64,000 bases of DNA, taken from positions 5,848,445 to 5,912,444 of the forward strand of contig NZ_CP049780.1 in NCBI RefSeq assembly GCF_011193355.1, in the 5' to 3' direction. This DNA is from Streptomyces sp. JB150. GTDB lineage: Bacteria; Actinomycetota; Actinomycetes; Streptomycetales; Streptomycetaceae. A model generated the notes under the pieces. That model was not told where the DNA came from. It did no database searches and was given only the letters and a program-made list of their open reading frames with translations. Positions 54,633 through 63,190 of the stretch are shown in pieces; the first letter of the stretch is position 1, and the number at the start of each line of letters is the position of its first letter. Made by a program: the position numbers and the translations under genes.

Positions 54633-55922
54633 TTACGCCGGCTTCGCCGCCAACGCCTCCACCAACACCGGCGTCACCAACTCCACCTGCCACGCCCGAG
54701 CCCCGTACGCCCCCAACGCCTCCGCGACACCGACGGAGTCCCCCCGCTGCGGCGGCTCCCAGCACAGCCGCCGCACGGCATCCGGCGCGACCAGGTTCTC
54801 CTGCGGCAGATTCAGCTCCTCGGCCAGCGCGGTGACCCCCGCACGGGCCGCGGACAGCCGGGCGGCGGCGGCCGGATCCTTGTCGGCCCACGCCCGCGGC
54901 GGCGGCGGCCCGGCGACGGGCTGCCCCGGCTGCGGCAGCTGCGACTCGGGCAGCGCCTTCGCCCGGTCGACGGCCGCCTGCCACTGCTCCAGCTGCCGCC
55001 GCCCCATCCGGTGCCCGAAACCGTTCAGCGCGGACAGCGCGTGCACATTGCCCGGAAGGGCGAGCGCGGCCTCCACGATGGCCGCGTCCGACAGCACCTT
55101 GCCCGGCGACACATCGCGCCGCTGCGCGATGGCGTCCCGCGTCTGCCACAGCTCGCGCACCACGGCGAGCTGGCGCCGGCGCCGCACCTTGTGCATGCCG
55201 GACGTCCGCCGCCAGGGGTCCTTGCGGGGCTCCGGCGGCGGCGCCGACGCGATCGCGTCGAACTCCTGCCGGGCCCACTCCAGCTTGCCCTGCCGGTCCA
55301 GCTCCTTCTCCAGCGCGTCCCGCAGGTCGACCAGCAGCTCGACGTCGAGCGCGGCGTAGCGCAGCCAGGGCTCGGGCAGCGGGCGGGTGGACCAGTCGAC
55401 GGCGGAGTGGCCCTTCTCCAGGACGTAGCCGAGCACGTTCTCGACCATGGCGCCGAGGCCGACGCGCGGGAACCCGGCGAGCCGCCCGGCCAGCTCGGTG
55501 TCGAACAGCCGGGTGGGCACCATGCCTATCTCGCGCAGGCACGGCAGGTCCTGCGTGGCGGCGTGCAGCACCCACTCGGTGTCGGACAGCGCCTCGCCGA
55601 GGGCGGACAGGTCGGGGCAGGCGACCGGGTCGATCAGCGCGGTGCCCGCGCCCTCGCGGCGCAGCTGCACCAGGTAGGCGCGCTGGCCGTAGCGGTAGCC
55701 GGAGGCACGTTCGGCGTCGACGGCGACGGGGCCCGAGCCGTCGGCGAAGGCGGCGATCACCCGGGCGAGAGCGGCCTCGTCCGCGATCACGGGCGGGATG
55801 CCCTCACGCGGCTCCAGCAAGGGGATCGGCGCCTCCGTAGCAGAAGATCCGCCGTCGTCCGGAGGGGCGCCTCCGGTGGTTCGCAGTGAGCTGTCTGCTG
55901 CGGTGTCGTGGGCGTCGGTCAC
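54633..55922 (-). CDS. rnd: Ribonuclease D-like 3'-5' exonuclease with HRDC domain
   Basis: 429 aa. The DEDD exonuclease core shows D69 and E71 (VAVDAERASG), D in LFDTELAGRLAGF, and Y..D in RYAALDVELLVDL; an HRDC domain follows at about 235-300 (RQLAVVRELWQTRDAIAQRRDVSPGKVL). RNase D trims tRNA precursors and other RNA 3' ends. The first ~40 residues are a low-complexity acidic tail. GTG 55922 has no ribosome site but a TACCCT -10-like hexamer 6 nt upstream suggests a leaderless transcript. Confidence 0.92.
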   Translation of the reverse strand: MTDAHDTAADSSLRTTGGAPPDDGGSSATEAPIPLLEPREGIPPVIADEAALARVIAAFADGSGPVAVDAERASGYRYGQRAYLVQLRREGAGTALIDPVACPDLSALGEALSDTEWVLHAATQDLPCLREIGMVPTRLFDTELAGRLAGFPRVGLGAMVENVLGYVLEKGHSAVDWSTRPLPEPWLRYAALDVELLVDLRDALEKELDRQGKLEWARQEFDAIASAPPPEPRKDPWRRTSGMHKVRRRRQLAVVRELWQTRDAIAQRRDVSPGKVLSDAAIVEAALALPGNVHALSALNGFGHRMGRRQLEQWQAAVDRAKALPESQLPQPGQPVAGPPPPRAWADKDPAAAARLSAARAGVTALAEELNLPQENLVAPDAVRRLCWEPPQRGDSVGVAEALGAYGARAWQVELVTPVLVEALAAKPA

Positions 55923-55928
55923 CTGTCA

Positions 55929-55934
55929 AGGGTA
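55929..55934 (-). promoter_or_regulatory. -10 element of the probable leaderless rnd transcript
   Basis: TACCCT on the minus strand, 6 nt before the GTG start. The remainder of 55935-56174 shows no gene. Confidence 0.45.
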
Positions 55935-56174
55935 TCCGTACAGGCGAATGGCTGACCTGTCTCTCCGCACACGAGCGAGGCTGACCAGCGAAAACAAGCC
56001 TCGCCGCTGCGCGCCGCCACGCAGGCTTTCCCCGCCATGTGCCCTGGTTGCGCCCTCTTGCCCGCCCTCGGGGACGCCGAGCGAGGACGCCGGGCGCCCG
56101 CTTCTCGACGACGTGGGACGGCGAGGACGAGTGTGGAAGCGAGCGATATCTCTCCACGAGTCTGGTGATGCCTC

Positions 56175-56351
56175 ATGGAAGCCGCCCTCCGCAGACGCAC
56201 CGCCCTGGCTGCGTGCGGCTTCGCGCTCTGCGGCGCGCTCGCCGCACCGGCGGCCATGGAAGCCGCCTCGATCGTGACCGACAGCGGACAGACCCAGGTC
56301 GAGGCGGGGGACAAGGCAAAGAAGGGCAAGAAGGGAAAGAAAGCGAAGTAG
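56175..56351 (+). CDS. 58-aa secreted peptide with a Lys-rich tail
   Basis: 58 residues: basic start EAALRRR, a hydrophobic core LAACGFALCGALAAPAAM, then a short polar stretch and the tail KAKKGKKGKKAK. It looks like a signal peptide followed by a ~30-residue mature peptide ending in Lys/Gly. There is no recognisable family and the ribosome site is poor, so it could be spurious; the clean stop, the signal-like core and a strong terminator 20 nt later argue that it is real. It lies between rnd and whiI. Confidence 0.5.
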   Translation: MEAALRRRTALAACGFALCGALAAPAAMEAASIVTDSGQTQVEAGDKAKKGKKGKKAK

Positions 56352-56370
56352 GAGGCGAAGCCGCCATCGA

Positions 56371-56391
56371 GGGGCGCCCTGAAGGCGCCCC
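56371..56391 (+). terminator. Terminator after the 58-aa peptide gene
   Basis: GGGGCGCC-CTGAA-GGCGCCCC perfect 8-bp stem followed by ACCTTTAT, one of the few with a T-rich tail here. Confidence 0.75.
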
Positions 56392-56465
56392 ACCTTTATG
56401 CGCGCTCGGCGGCGTGGGCGGCTTTCTCCGGCAGCCGGACGGTTCCGAGCGAGGCCGCAGACGCG

Positions 56466-56503
56466 CGGTGCCCGTCGGCGGAACGTTCCGCCGACGGGCA
56501 CCG
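56466..56503. terminator. 38-bp perfect palindrome downstream of whiI
   Basis: CGGTGCCCGTCGGCGGAAC is followed directly by its reverse complement. It lies 60 bp beyond the whiI stop and can terminate either direction. Confidence 0.7.
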
Positions 56504-56562
56504 GAGGGTGGTGAACCGGTCAGTTACGGGGGATCACGGGGTGCGGGCAGGGGTCGGTTGAT

Positions 56563-57225
56563 TCAGTGGATGATGCCGGTGCGCAGGGCCACGGCGACCA
56601 TGCCGGCCCGGTCACCGGTGCCCAGCTTGCGGGCGATGCGGGCGAGGTGGCTCTTGACGGTCAGGGCGGACAGGCCCATCGAGACGCCGATGGCCTTGTT
56701 GGACTGGCCCTCGGCGACCAGCCGCAGCACCTCCACCTCGCGGCCGGACAGCTCGCGGTAGCCGCCCGGGTGGCTCGGGGCGCCCGGGGGGCGGCGGTGC
56801 AGGCGGGCGGCGGCGGCGCCGATGGGGGCGGCGCCGGGTCGGGTGGGGAGCCCGACGTTGGTGCGGGTGCCGGTGACGACGTAGCCCTTCACACCGCCCG
56901 CGAGGGCGTTGCGGACGGCGCCGATGTCGTCGGCGGCGGACAGGGCGAGCCCGTTGGGCCAGCCCGCGGCGCGCGTCTCCGCCAGGAGGGTCAGGCCGGA
57001 GCCGTCGGGCAGGTGGACGTCGGCGACGCAGATGTCGCGGGGGTTGCCGATGCGGGGACGAGCCTCGGCGATGGACGACGCCTCGATGACGTCACGCACA
57101 CCGAGCGCCCACAGATGGCGGGTGACGGTGGAGCGGACGCGCGGATCGGCGACGACGACCATGGCGGTGGGCTTGTTCGGGCGGTAGGCGACCAGGCTTG
57201 CGGGCTGCTCGAGGAGAACGGACAC
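56563..57225 (-). CDS. whiI: Atypical response regulator WhiI (sporulation)
   Basis: 220 aa. A receiver-like domain (about 20-125) keeps D27 and the phospho-acceptor-like D69 (CVADVHLPDGSG) but lacks the second acidic residue before D27 (VVVADP) and the conserved Lys (GYVVTG has Thr). A LuxR/NarL-type HTH is at about 158-220 (LSGREVEVLRLVAEGQSNKAIGVSMGLSALTVKSHL written in parts: SGREVEVLRLVAEG, then TVKSHLARIARKLG). Known biology: WhiI forms a heterodimer with BldM to switch on late aerial-hyphae genes, and its own gene is WhiG-dependent. There is no partner kinase gene. GTG start has AGGAGG 4 nt upstream. Confidence 0.95.
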   Translation of the reverse strand: MSVLLEQPASLVAYRPNKPTAMVVVADPRVRSTVTRHLWALGVRDVIEASSIAEARPRIGNPRDICVADVHLPDGSGLTLLAETRAAGWPNGLALSAADDIGAVRNALAGGVKGYVVTGTRTNVGLPTRPGAAPIGAAAARLHRRPPGAPSHPGGYRELSGREVEVLRLVAEGQSNKAIGVSMGLSALTVKSHLARIARKLGTGDRAGMVAVALRTGIIH

Positions 57226-57267
57226 CAGGCCTCCTGGGGTGCGGGACGGCTTTGAAGGTCACAGTCG

Positions 57268-57295
57268 TCTTCGGCAGCAAACCTGCGGGGCTTTA
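57268..57295 (-). promoter_or_regulatory. whiI: WhiG-type promoter of whiI
   Basis: On the minus strand TAAA (57295-57292), 16 bp, then GCCGAAGA (57275-57268), close to the WhiG/FliA consensus TAAA-N15/16-GCCGATAA. It would give a leader of about 35 nt before the whiI GTG. Confidence 0.7.
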
Positions 57296-57359
57296 GGGAA
57301 TGATCACGATCTAGTGAGTAGCAATCGGTGCAATTCGGACACCCTGTCGATCGTTCGGT

Positions 57360-57377
57360 GAACGAATCGGTTCGTTC
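57360..57377. promoter_or_regulatory. Inverted repeat upstream of whiI
   Basis: GAACGAATCGGTTCGTTC has perfect 7-bp arms around TCGG. It sits about 65 bp above the -35 of whiI, a possible regulator site. Confidence 0.4.
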
Positions 57378-57438
57378 GAGTGACTACTCCTGATTGAAAG
57401 TGGCCGTATCGACAAAACGACGGTCGGTCGGCCGCTGG

Positions 57439-58107
57439 TCAGCGCGACTGCGGCCCGCGCCGCTGCGGCAACGTCACCACCGAAGCGTCACCCGGACCGG
57501 CGGGCGGCAGCCCGGCCACCTGAGCCAGCAGATCGCACCAGGCCGCCAGGTGCCCCGCCGTGTCCGGCACCCCGCCCAGCCCTTCCCGCGGCGTCCACGA
57601 GGCACGGATCTCGATCTGCGAGGCCGCCGGGCGCGCCGACAGCCCGCCGAAGTAGTGGGAGCTGGCCCGGGTCACCGTGCCGCTCGGCTCGCCGTACGTC
57701 AGCCCGCGCGCCTGCAGCGCCCCGGTCAGCCACGACCAGCACACGTCCGGCAGCAGCGGATCGGCCGCCATCTCCGGCTCCAGCTCCGCGCGCACCAGCG
57801 TCACCAGCCGGAACGTGCCCCGCCAGGCCTCGTGCCCGGCCGGATCGTGCAGCAGCACCAGCCGGCCGTCGGCCAGGTCCTGCTCGCCGTCGACCACCGC
57901 CGCCTCCAGGGCGTACGCGTACGGCGCGAGCCGCTGCGGGGCCCGCGTGGCCTCGACCTCCAGCTGCGGGCGCAGCCGCGCCGACCTCAGGGCGTCGACG
58001 GCGGCCCGGAAGACCGGCGGAGCCGCCTCACCCGCATGCAGATCCCTCTCCTTCGGGTCGTCCATTCCGCCAGCGCCGTCCGACAGTCGTCCCTGAGCCG
58101 CAGCCAT
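57439..58107 (-). CDS. DUF3000 family protein
   Basis: 222 aa, no signal peptide or membrane segment. It matches the actinobacterial DUF3000 pattern ([20 protein letters not shown] near the start; [23 protein letters not shown] late; ending [14 protein letters not shown]). Function unknown; in many actinobacteria it neighbours hemE and a ribonuclease D gene, as here. It is divergent from hemE with 114 bp between. No ribosome site precedes the ATG, but TAATCT lies 7 nt upstream, suggesting a leaderless message. Confidence 0.85.
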   Translation of the reverse strand: MAAAQGRLSDGAGGMDDPKERDLHAGEAAPPVFRAAVDALRSARLRPQLEVEATRAPQRLAPYAYALEAAVVDGEQDLADGRLVLLHDPAGHEAWRGTFRLVTLVRAELEPEMAADPLLPDVCWSWLTGALQARGLTYGEPSGTVTRASSHYFGGLSARPAASQIEIRASWTPREGLGGVPDTAGHLAAWCDLLAQVAGLPPAGPGDASVVTLPQRRGPQSR

Positions 58108-58114
58108 GCGGGGA

Positions 58115-58120
58115 AGATTA
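58115..58120 (-). promoter_or_regulatory. -10 element of the probable leaderless DUF3000 transcript
   Basis: TAATCT on the minus strand, 7 nt before the ATG at 58107. Confidence 0.5.
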
Positions 58121-58221
58121 AGCGGAACGGGCGCCCGGCGCAGGGAGAGACACCCCGCCGGTCGCACCGGTGTGCGCAGGGCCCGGCCGGGGCCGTCGGC
58201 GTGCCGTGCGAAACTTGCCCC

Positions 58222-59277
58222 GTGAGTGCCAACCAGACGCAGCCTTCCGCGACGTACGACTCCGCCTTCCTCAAGGCGTGCAGGCGCGAACCCGTGCCGC
58301 ACACGCCCGTGTGGTTCATGCGGCAGGCCGGGCGCTCGCTGCCCGAGTACCGCAAGGTCCGCGAGGGCATCCCCATGCTGGAGTCCTGCATGCGGCCCGA
58401 GCTGGTCACCGAGATCACCCTCCAGCCGGTGCGCCGGCACGGCGTGGACGCGGCGATCTTCTTCAGTGACATCGTCGTCCCGCTCAAGGCCATCGGCGTC
58501 GACCTCGACATCAAGCCCGGCGTCGGCCCGGTCGTCGAGCGCCCGGTCCGCTCCCGCGCGGACCTCGACCGGCTGCGACACCTCACCCCCGAGGACGTCC
58601 CCTACGTCACCGAGGCCATCGGGATGCTCACCCGCGAGCTGGGCTCCACCCCGCTCATCGGCTTCGCCGGCGCCCCCTTCACCCTCGCGAGCTACCTCGT
58701 CGAGGGCGGCCCCTCGCGGACGTACGAGAACGCCAAGGCGATGATGTACGGCGACCCCGAGCTGTGGGCCGACCTGCTCGACCGCCTCGCGGACATCACG
58801 GCCGCGTTCCTGAAGGTCCAGATCGAGGCGGGCGTCTCGGCGGTCCAGCTGTTCGACTCCTGGGCCGGCGCGCTCGCCCCCGCCGACTACCGGCGCTCCG
58901 TCCTGCCCGCCTCGGCGAAGGTCTTCCAGGCCGTCGCCGGCTACGGCGTCCCGCGCATCCACTTCGGCGTCGGCACCGGCGAGCTGCTGGGCCTGATGGG
59001 CGAGGCCGGCGCGGACGTCGTCGGCGTCGACTGGCGCGTCCCGCTCGACGAGGCCGCCCGCCGGGTCGGCCCCGGCAAGGCGCTCCAGGGCAACCTCGAC
59101 CCGACCGTCCTGTTCGCCTCCACCGAGGCCGTCGAGGCCAAGACCCGCGAGGTGCTGGACGCGGCGGCCGGCCTGGAGGGCCACGTCTTCAACCTCGGCC
59201 ACGGCGTCATGCCGGCCACCGACCCGGACGCGCTGACCCGCCTGGTCGACTACGTCCACACGCGGACCGCCCGCTGA
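58222..59277 (+). CDS. hemE: Uroporphyrinogen decarboxylase
   Basis: 351 aa. It decarboxylates uroporphyrinogen III to coproporphyrinogen III in haem synthesis. Active-site features are R34 and R38 in [10 protein letters not shown] and D83 in [19 protein letters not shown] near the C-terminus is also conserved. The GTG start is set by homology; no ribosome site is visible and the mRNA may be leaderless (AAACT about 7 nt upstream). It is convergent with the rhomboid gene, with only 9 nt between stop codons. hemG lies 3.9 kb downstream, so this stretch is a loose haem neighbourhood. Confidence 0.96.
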   Translation: MSANQTQPSATYDSAFLKACRREPVPHTPVWFMRQAGRSLPEYRKVREGIPMLESCMRPELVTEITLQPVRRHGVDAAIFFSDIVVPLKAIGVDLDIKPGVGPVVERPVRSRADLDRLRHLTPEDVPYVTEAIGMLTRELGSTPLIGFAGAPFTLASYLVEGGPSRTYENAKAMMYGDPELWADLLDRLADITAAFLKVQIEAGVSAVQLFDSWAGALAPADYRRSVLPASAKVFQAVAGYGVPRIHFGVGTGELLGLMGEAGADVVGVDWRVPLDEAARRVGPGKALQGNLDPTVLFASTEAVEAKTREVLDAAAGLEGHVFNLGHGVMPATDPDALTRLVDYVHTRTAR

Positions 59278-59286
59278 GCAGAGGCC

Positions 59287-60111
59287 TCACCAGGTGTGCC
59301 GGGGCCGGGCCTGCCTGCCGAAGAGCAGGCCGCGCGGCTCCGGCGGCGGTGGCGTGCCCGGCTTGAGCGGCCAGGCCAGCAGCATCCCGGCGAGGAAGCC
59401 GACGATGTGCGCCGCGTACGCCACGGTGCCGGCGTCCGAGACGCCCTCGCCGGAGGAGTACACCGCCTGGAGCCCGAACCAGAAGCCCAGCACCAGCCAG
59501 GCCGGCAGCCTCAGCGGCAGGAAGATCAGGAACGGCACCAGCACCCACACCCGGGCCTTCGGATACAGCACCAGATAGGCGCCGAGGACCCCGGCGATCG
59601 CCCCGGACGCGCCGATCAGCGGCTCGCCCGAACCGGCGTTGAGGAGCGCGAAGCCGTACGTCGCCGCGTAGCCGCACGCCAGGTAGAACAGCGCGAAGCG
59701 GACGTGGCCCATGCGGTCCTCGATGTTGTTGCCGAAGATCAGCAGGAACAGCATGTTGCCGAGCAGGTGCAGCCAGCCGCCGTGCAGGAACATCGCGCTG
59801 AGCACGCTCAGCTCAGGTGACTTGCCGTAGTCCGGCGGCGCCACGACACAGCCCGGCCCCTGCGGCCCCACCGCGGTCTCGCCGGTCGGCACCAGCCGCG
59901 GCATCCGGTGGTGGATCAGCTCCTGCGGCACCGCCGCGTACTGGTCCAGGAACGCGTGCAGATGGCACTGCTGGGCGAGGGCCGTGTCCCCGGCCACGGT
60001 GCCGGCCAGGCCGGGCATGAACAGGAACGCCAGCACGTTGGCGGCGATGAGCGCGTACGTCACCCAGGGCGTACGGCGCGCCGGGTTCACGTCATGGACC
60101 GGGATGACCAC
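59287..60111 (-). CDS. Rhomboid family intramembrane serine protease
   Basis: 274 aa. The catalytic Ser is S169 in LIGASGAIAG and the His is H235 in AYAAHIVGFLAG; HGGWLHLLGNMLFLLIFG is the conserved helix with oxyanion residues. A ~70-residue extracytoplasmic loop with two Cys (QQCHLHAF and GPGCVVAP) precedes it. Rhomboids cleave membrane proteins within or near a helix; the substrate is unknown. Short C-terminal cytoplasmic tail. GTG start without clear ribosome site. An 11-bp inverted repeat lies in the divergent promoter region. Confidence 0.92.
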   Translation of the reverse strand: MVIPVHDVNPARRTPWVTYALIAANVLAFLFMPGLAGTVAGDTALAQQCHLHAFLDQYAAVPQELIHHRMPRLVPTGETAVGPQGPGCVVAPPDYGKSPELSVLSAMFLHGGWLHLLGNMLFLLIFGNNIEDRMGHVRFALFYLACGYAATYGFALLNAGSGEPLIGASGAIAGVLGAYLVLYPKARVWVLVPFLIFLPLRLPAWLVLGFWFGLQAVYSSGEGVSDAGTVAYAAHIVGFLAGMLLAWPLKPGTPPPPEPRGLLFGRQARPRHTW

Positions 60112-60143
60112 AAGGGAGTAGTGCCCGGGATGCGCGCGGCGAA

Positions 60144-60171
60144 TACGCCTGAACGGCGCGGTTCAGGCGTA
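60144..60171. promoter_or_regulatory. 11-bp perfect inverted repeat between divergent genes
   Basis: TACGCCTGAAC and GTTCAGGCGTA surround GGCGCG. Because both flanking genes start outwards from here, a terminator is unlikely and an operator is the better reading. Confidence 0.5.
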
Positions 60172-60219
60172 CGTATGTTCCGGCGACCGTCTCTGCCGCG
60201 ACGACGTGAGGAACAGCCG

Positions 60220-60498
60220 ATGAGCGACCGTGTGACCCCTGCGATGCACGCCCTGCCCGACGGCGAGGCGGAACTCGCCCTCGTCGTCCGGCTGCCCTGG
60301 GAGGACGTGGCCCGGCTGGGCCAGGAGGCCGGGCGGCTGGCCGCGCAGATGCAGCGGCCGGTGACGCTGGACGAGGCGGTGAGCCACCGGCTGCGCTCCG
60401 CGCGGGTCGCTGCGCATGCCAGGCCGGGGACGACTGAGGCGGCTGCTGCCTCCGGGGCGTCTGTGGCGTCCTTGCCGCGGGTCACCGGGACGGCCTAG
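60220..60498 (+). CDS. Small hypothetical protein
   Basis: 92 aa, soluble. The core LALVVRLPWEDVARLGQEAGRLAAQMQRPVTLDEAVSHRL (about 20-58) looks like one helix-rich unit, followed by an Ala/Ser-rich tail. GAGG is 8 nt before the ATG. No family recognised; it resembles short conserved Streptomyces proteins of unknown role. It is convergent with the flavoprotein gene. Confidence 0.6.
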   Translation: MSDRVTPAMHALPDGEAELALVVRLPWEDVARLGQEAGRLAAQMQRPVTLDEAVSHRLRSARVAAHARPGTTEAAAASGASVASLPRVTGTA

Positions 60499-60565
60499 GC
60501 GACACGCGGGCTGCGGGCCGGCGCAGGCCGTCCGCGCCCCGCGCCCGGCGACGTCACCGCAGTCT

Positions 60566-61972
60566 TCACGGCGCTTCCCGCACCGCCACCGCGGCCTTGC
60601 GCGCGGCGACCTGCACCGGGTCCCACACGGGGGAGAACGGCGGCGCGTACCCGAGGTCCAGGTGGGCCACCTGCTCCACGGTCAGCCCGGCGGTCAGCGC
60701 CACCGCGGCGATGTCGACCCGCTTGCCCGCCCCCTCCCGTCCGACGATCTGGACGCCGAGGAGGCGGCCGGTGTGGCGCTCGGCGAGCATCTTGACGGTC
60801 ATGGGGGAGGCGCCGGGGTAGTACCCCGCGCGGCTCGTGGACTCGATCGTGACCGCCACGTACTGCAGGCCCGCGCGGTGCGCGTCCTTCTCGCGCAGAC
60901 CGGTGCGGGCGATCTCCAGGTCGCACACCTTGCTGACCGCGGTGCCGACCACTCCGGGGAACGTGGCGTACCCGCCGCCGATGTTGGTGCCGATGACCTG
61001 GCCGTGCTTGTTGGCGTGGGTGCCCAGCGCGATGTGCCGCTCGCGGCCGAAGACCAGGTCCAGCACCTCCACGCAGTCGCCGCCGGCCCAGATGTTCTCG
61101 TGACCGCGCACCCGCATCGCGAGATCGGTCAGCAGACCGCCGTGCGCGCCGAGCGGCAGGCCCGCCGCGCCGGCCAGCGTGGTTTCCGGGCGCACCCCGA
61201 TCCCGAGGACGACCACGTCCGCCGGGTACTCGCCGTCCTCGGTGGCCACCGCGCGGACCCGCCCGTCGTCCCCGGTGAGCACCTTGGTGACCTCGGCGTC
61301 GTCCACCATGGTGATGCCCATCCCCGTCATCGCCTCGCGCACCAGCCGGCCCATGTCGGGATCGAGCGTGGACATCGGCTGGCTGCCCCGGTTGACGACC
61401 GTCACCTCGAAGCCGCGGCGCAGCAGCGCCTCGGCCATCTCCACGCCGATGTAGCCCGCCCCGACGACCACCGCGCGGCGGCCCTCCACGGTGGTGAGGG
61501 TGTCCAGCAGGGCCTGCCCGTCGTCGAGGGTCTGCACCCCGTGCACGCCGGGCGCGTCCACCCCGGGCAGGTCCGGCCGCACGGGCCGCGCCCCGGTGGC
61601 GATCACGAGGTGGTCGTACGGCGTCCACGACTCGGCACCGGTGGCGAGGTCCCGCGCGCGGACCCGCTGCCCGTCGACGTCGATCTCCGTGACCTCCGTG
61701 CGCAGCCGCAGGTCGATGCCGCGTTCCCGGTGCTCCTCGGGGGTGCGGGCGATCAGCCGGTCGCGGTCGTCGACGTCACCGCCCACCCAGTAGGGGATGC
61801 CGCACGCCGAGTACGAGGTGAAGTGGCCCCGCTCGAACGCCGTGATCTCCAGTTCGCCGGGGCCCTTCAGGCGGCGGGCCTGGGACGCCGCGGACATTCC
61901 CGCGGCGTCCCCGCCGATCACCACCAGACGCTGCCGGGCACCCTTCGGACGGTTCGTACGGCTCATGTTCAT
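60566..61972 (-). CDS. Pyridine nucleotide-disulfide oxidoreductase, CoA-disulfide reductase / NADH oxidase type
   Basis: 468 aa. FAD-binding VVIGGDAAGMSAASQARR at the N-terminus, a single redox Cys C57 in SYSACGIPYWVGG, an NAD(P) Rossmann motif VVVGAGYIGVEMAEAL, the second FAD motif ENIWAGGDCVEV, and a C-terminal dimerisation domain. The lone Cys (no CxxxxC pair) marks the CoA-disulfide reductase/NADH oxidase/polysulfide reductase class. Role: thiol redox balance or NADH oxidation. Two in-frame ATGs (61972, 61966) are possible; TAGCGT 6 nt before the first suggests a leaderless start. Confidence 0.9.
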   Translation of the reverse strand: MNMSRTNRPKGARQRLVVIGGDAAGMSAASQARRLKGPGELEITAFERGHFTSYSACGIPYWVGGDVDDRDRLIARTPEEHRERGIDLRLRTEVTEIDVDGQRVRARDLATGAESWTPYDHLVIATGARPVRPDLPGVDAPGVHGVQTLDDGQALLDTLTTVEGRRAVVVGAGYIGVEMAEALLRRGFEVTVVNRGSQPMSTLDPDMGRLVREAMTGMGITMVDDAEVTKVLTGDDGRVRAVATEDGEYPADVVVLGIGVRPETTLAGAAGLPLGAHGGLLTDLAMRVRGHENIWAGGDCVEVLDLVFGRERHIALGTHANKHGQVIGTNIGGGYATFPGVVGTAVSKVCDLEIARTGLREKDAHRAGLQYVAVTIESTSRAGYYPGASPMTVKMLAERHTGRLLGVQIVGREGAGKRVDIAAVALTAGLTVEQVAHLDLGYAPPFSPVWDPVQVAARKAAVAVREAP

Positions 61973-61978
61973 GCGAAC

Positions 61979-61984
61979 ACGCTA
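61979..61984 (-). promoter_or_regulatory. -10 element of the probable leaderless flavoprotein transcript
   Basis: TAGCGT on the minus strand, 6 nt before the ATG at 61972. Confidence 0.5.
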
Positions 61985-61999
61985 CGGGGGCCCGGGATT

Positions 62000-63031
62000 T
62001 CAGTCGCGCGGCCCTTCCTGTTCCGCGCGCCGCGTCTCCTCGCTGATCGCGGACGCAGGTGTCTCCTCCCCGGACCTGCCGGGCTCATCGGTCCAGCCGG
62101 GCCCGCGTCCGTGCGCGGGCAGCGGGCCGAGCGCCGTGACCGCGGCCGGCTCCGCCGCGCGGTGTGCCCGCCGGGGCCGGACGAGCCGCAGCCACGCCAG
62201 CACCAGCAGGGCCGCCAGCGCGGCGAAGGGCAGCACCGCGGCGAGCGCCACGACGATCCAGCGCAGCATTCCGAGGAACGCCGCCCAGCCGCCGCCGAGC
62301 GCGTCCGCGACGCCCGGGTCGTCGTCGGCGGCGTCCTGCACCGCCGGCGTCTCGTTCAGCGACACGGTGATCGTCGCCAGACTCGTCCGGTCCTTCAGCG
62401 ACGCCTGCCGGGCGAGCAGTGACTCCAGGTCGGCCTGCCGGCTGCTCAGCTCGCCCTCCAGGGTCACCACGTCGCCGAGCTTGGTCGCCTCCTCCATCAG
62501 CGCGCGGATCCGCTCCACGCTGGCCCGCTGGGTGCGGATCCGGCTCTCCACGTCGACGACCTGCTCGGTGACGTCCTGCGCCTTCGCGGTGCGCTCCAGC
62601 AGCCGGCCCGTGCCCTCCAGGTCCTCCAGCACCTCCTCGTACCGGTCGACCGGCACCCGCAGCACCAGCTCGGTGTACTCCTCGTCGTCGTTGCGGTGGG
62701 TGGTCTCCCGGCCGACGTGGCCGCCCGCGCCCTCGGCGATCGCGCGGGTCTCGGCGAGCGCCCGGGGCACGTCCTTCACCTGCACGGTCAGGGACGCGGT
62801 GCGGATGATGTGGCTCGCGGCGGGCTTCGGCGCCTTGTCCTGCGCGGTCCGGGACCGGCTGCCGGAGGAGCCCTCCGCGTAGCCCGCCCCCGCGTCGGCG
62901 GCCTTGGCCCCCTTGTCGGCGGCCCCGGACGCGTCGCCCTCGCCGCTGCATCCGGTGGCCGCGAGGGCGGTGGCCAGCAGCAGCCCGGCGAGATACCGGA
63001 CGGGTCGTCGGGCGGAGTGTCGAGTGCGCAT
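62000..63031 (-). CDS. DUF4349 membrane-anchored lipoprotein
   Basis: 343 aa. Signal peptide with lipobox ALAATGC, a low-complexity linker, the DUF4349 domain (IIRTASLTVQVKDVPRAL through VSLNE, about 90-240) that includes a coiled coil around QVVDVESRIRTQRASVERI, one C-terminal membrane helix (WIVVALAAVLPFAALAALLV) and a charged cytoplasmic tail. So it is held at both ends. Function unknown; the family is widespread at the cell envelope. ATG 63031 has a G-rich stretch about 9 nt upstream. Confidence 0.88.
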   Translation of the reverse strand: MRTRHSARRPVRYLAGLLLATALAATGCSGEGDASGAADKGAKAADAGAGYAEGSSGSRSRTAQDKAPKPAASHIIRTASLTVQVKDVPRALAETRAIAEGAGGHVGRETTHRNDDEEYTELVLRVPVDRYEEVLEDLEGTGRLLERTAKAQDVTEQVVDVESRIRTQRASVERIRALMEEATKLGDVVTLEGELSSRQADLESLLARQASLKDRTSLATITVSLNETPAVQDAADDDPGVADALGGGWAAFLGMLRWIVVALAAVLPFAALAALLVLAWLRLVRPRRAHRAAEPAAVTALGPLPAHGRGPGWTDEPGRSGEETPASAISEETRRAEQEGPRD

Positions 63032-63190
63032 ACGGGTGTACCCCCCGGGTGTCGGTGCGACGGACATTCCTGTGACGCGCGGGCACCGGCGAACGTTTGG
63101 CGCGCCAGGCCTCGAACCGGTCACGGTCGGGCCTCGGCCGGGACACGGCCCGCGAGCGGCACTGTCAGTGGTGTTTGAGAGGGTGAGGGC

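Noticed and set aside
60151..60164. GAAC-N6-GTTC resembling a LexA SOS box
   Set aside because: The actinobacterial SOS box has a 4-bp spacer; here it is 6 bp and part of a longer 11-bp-arm inverted repeat.
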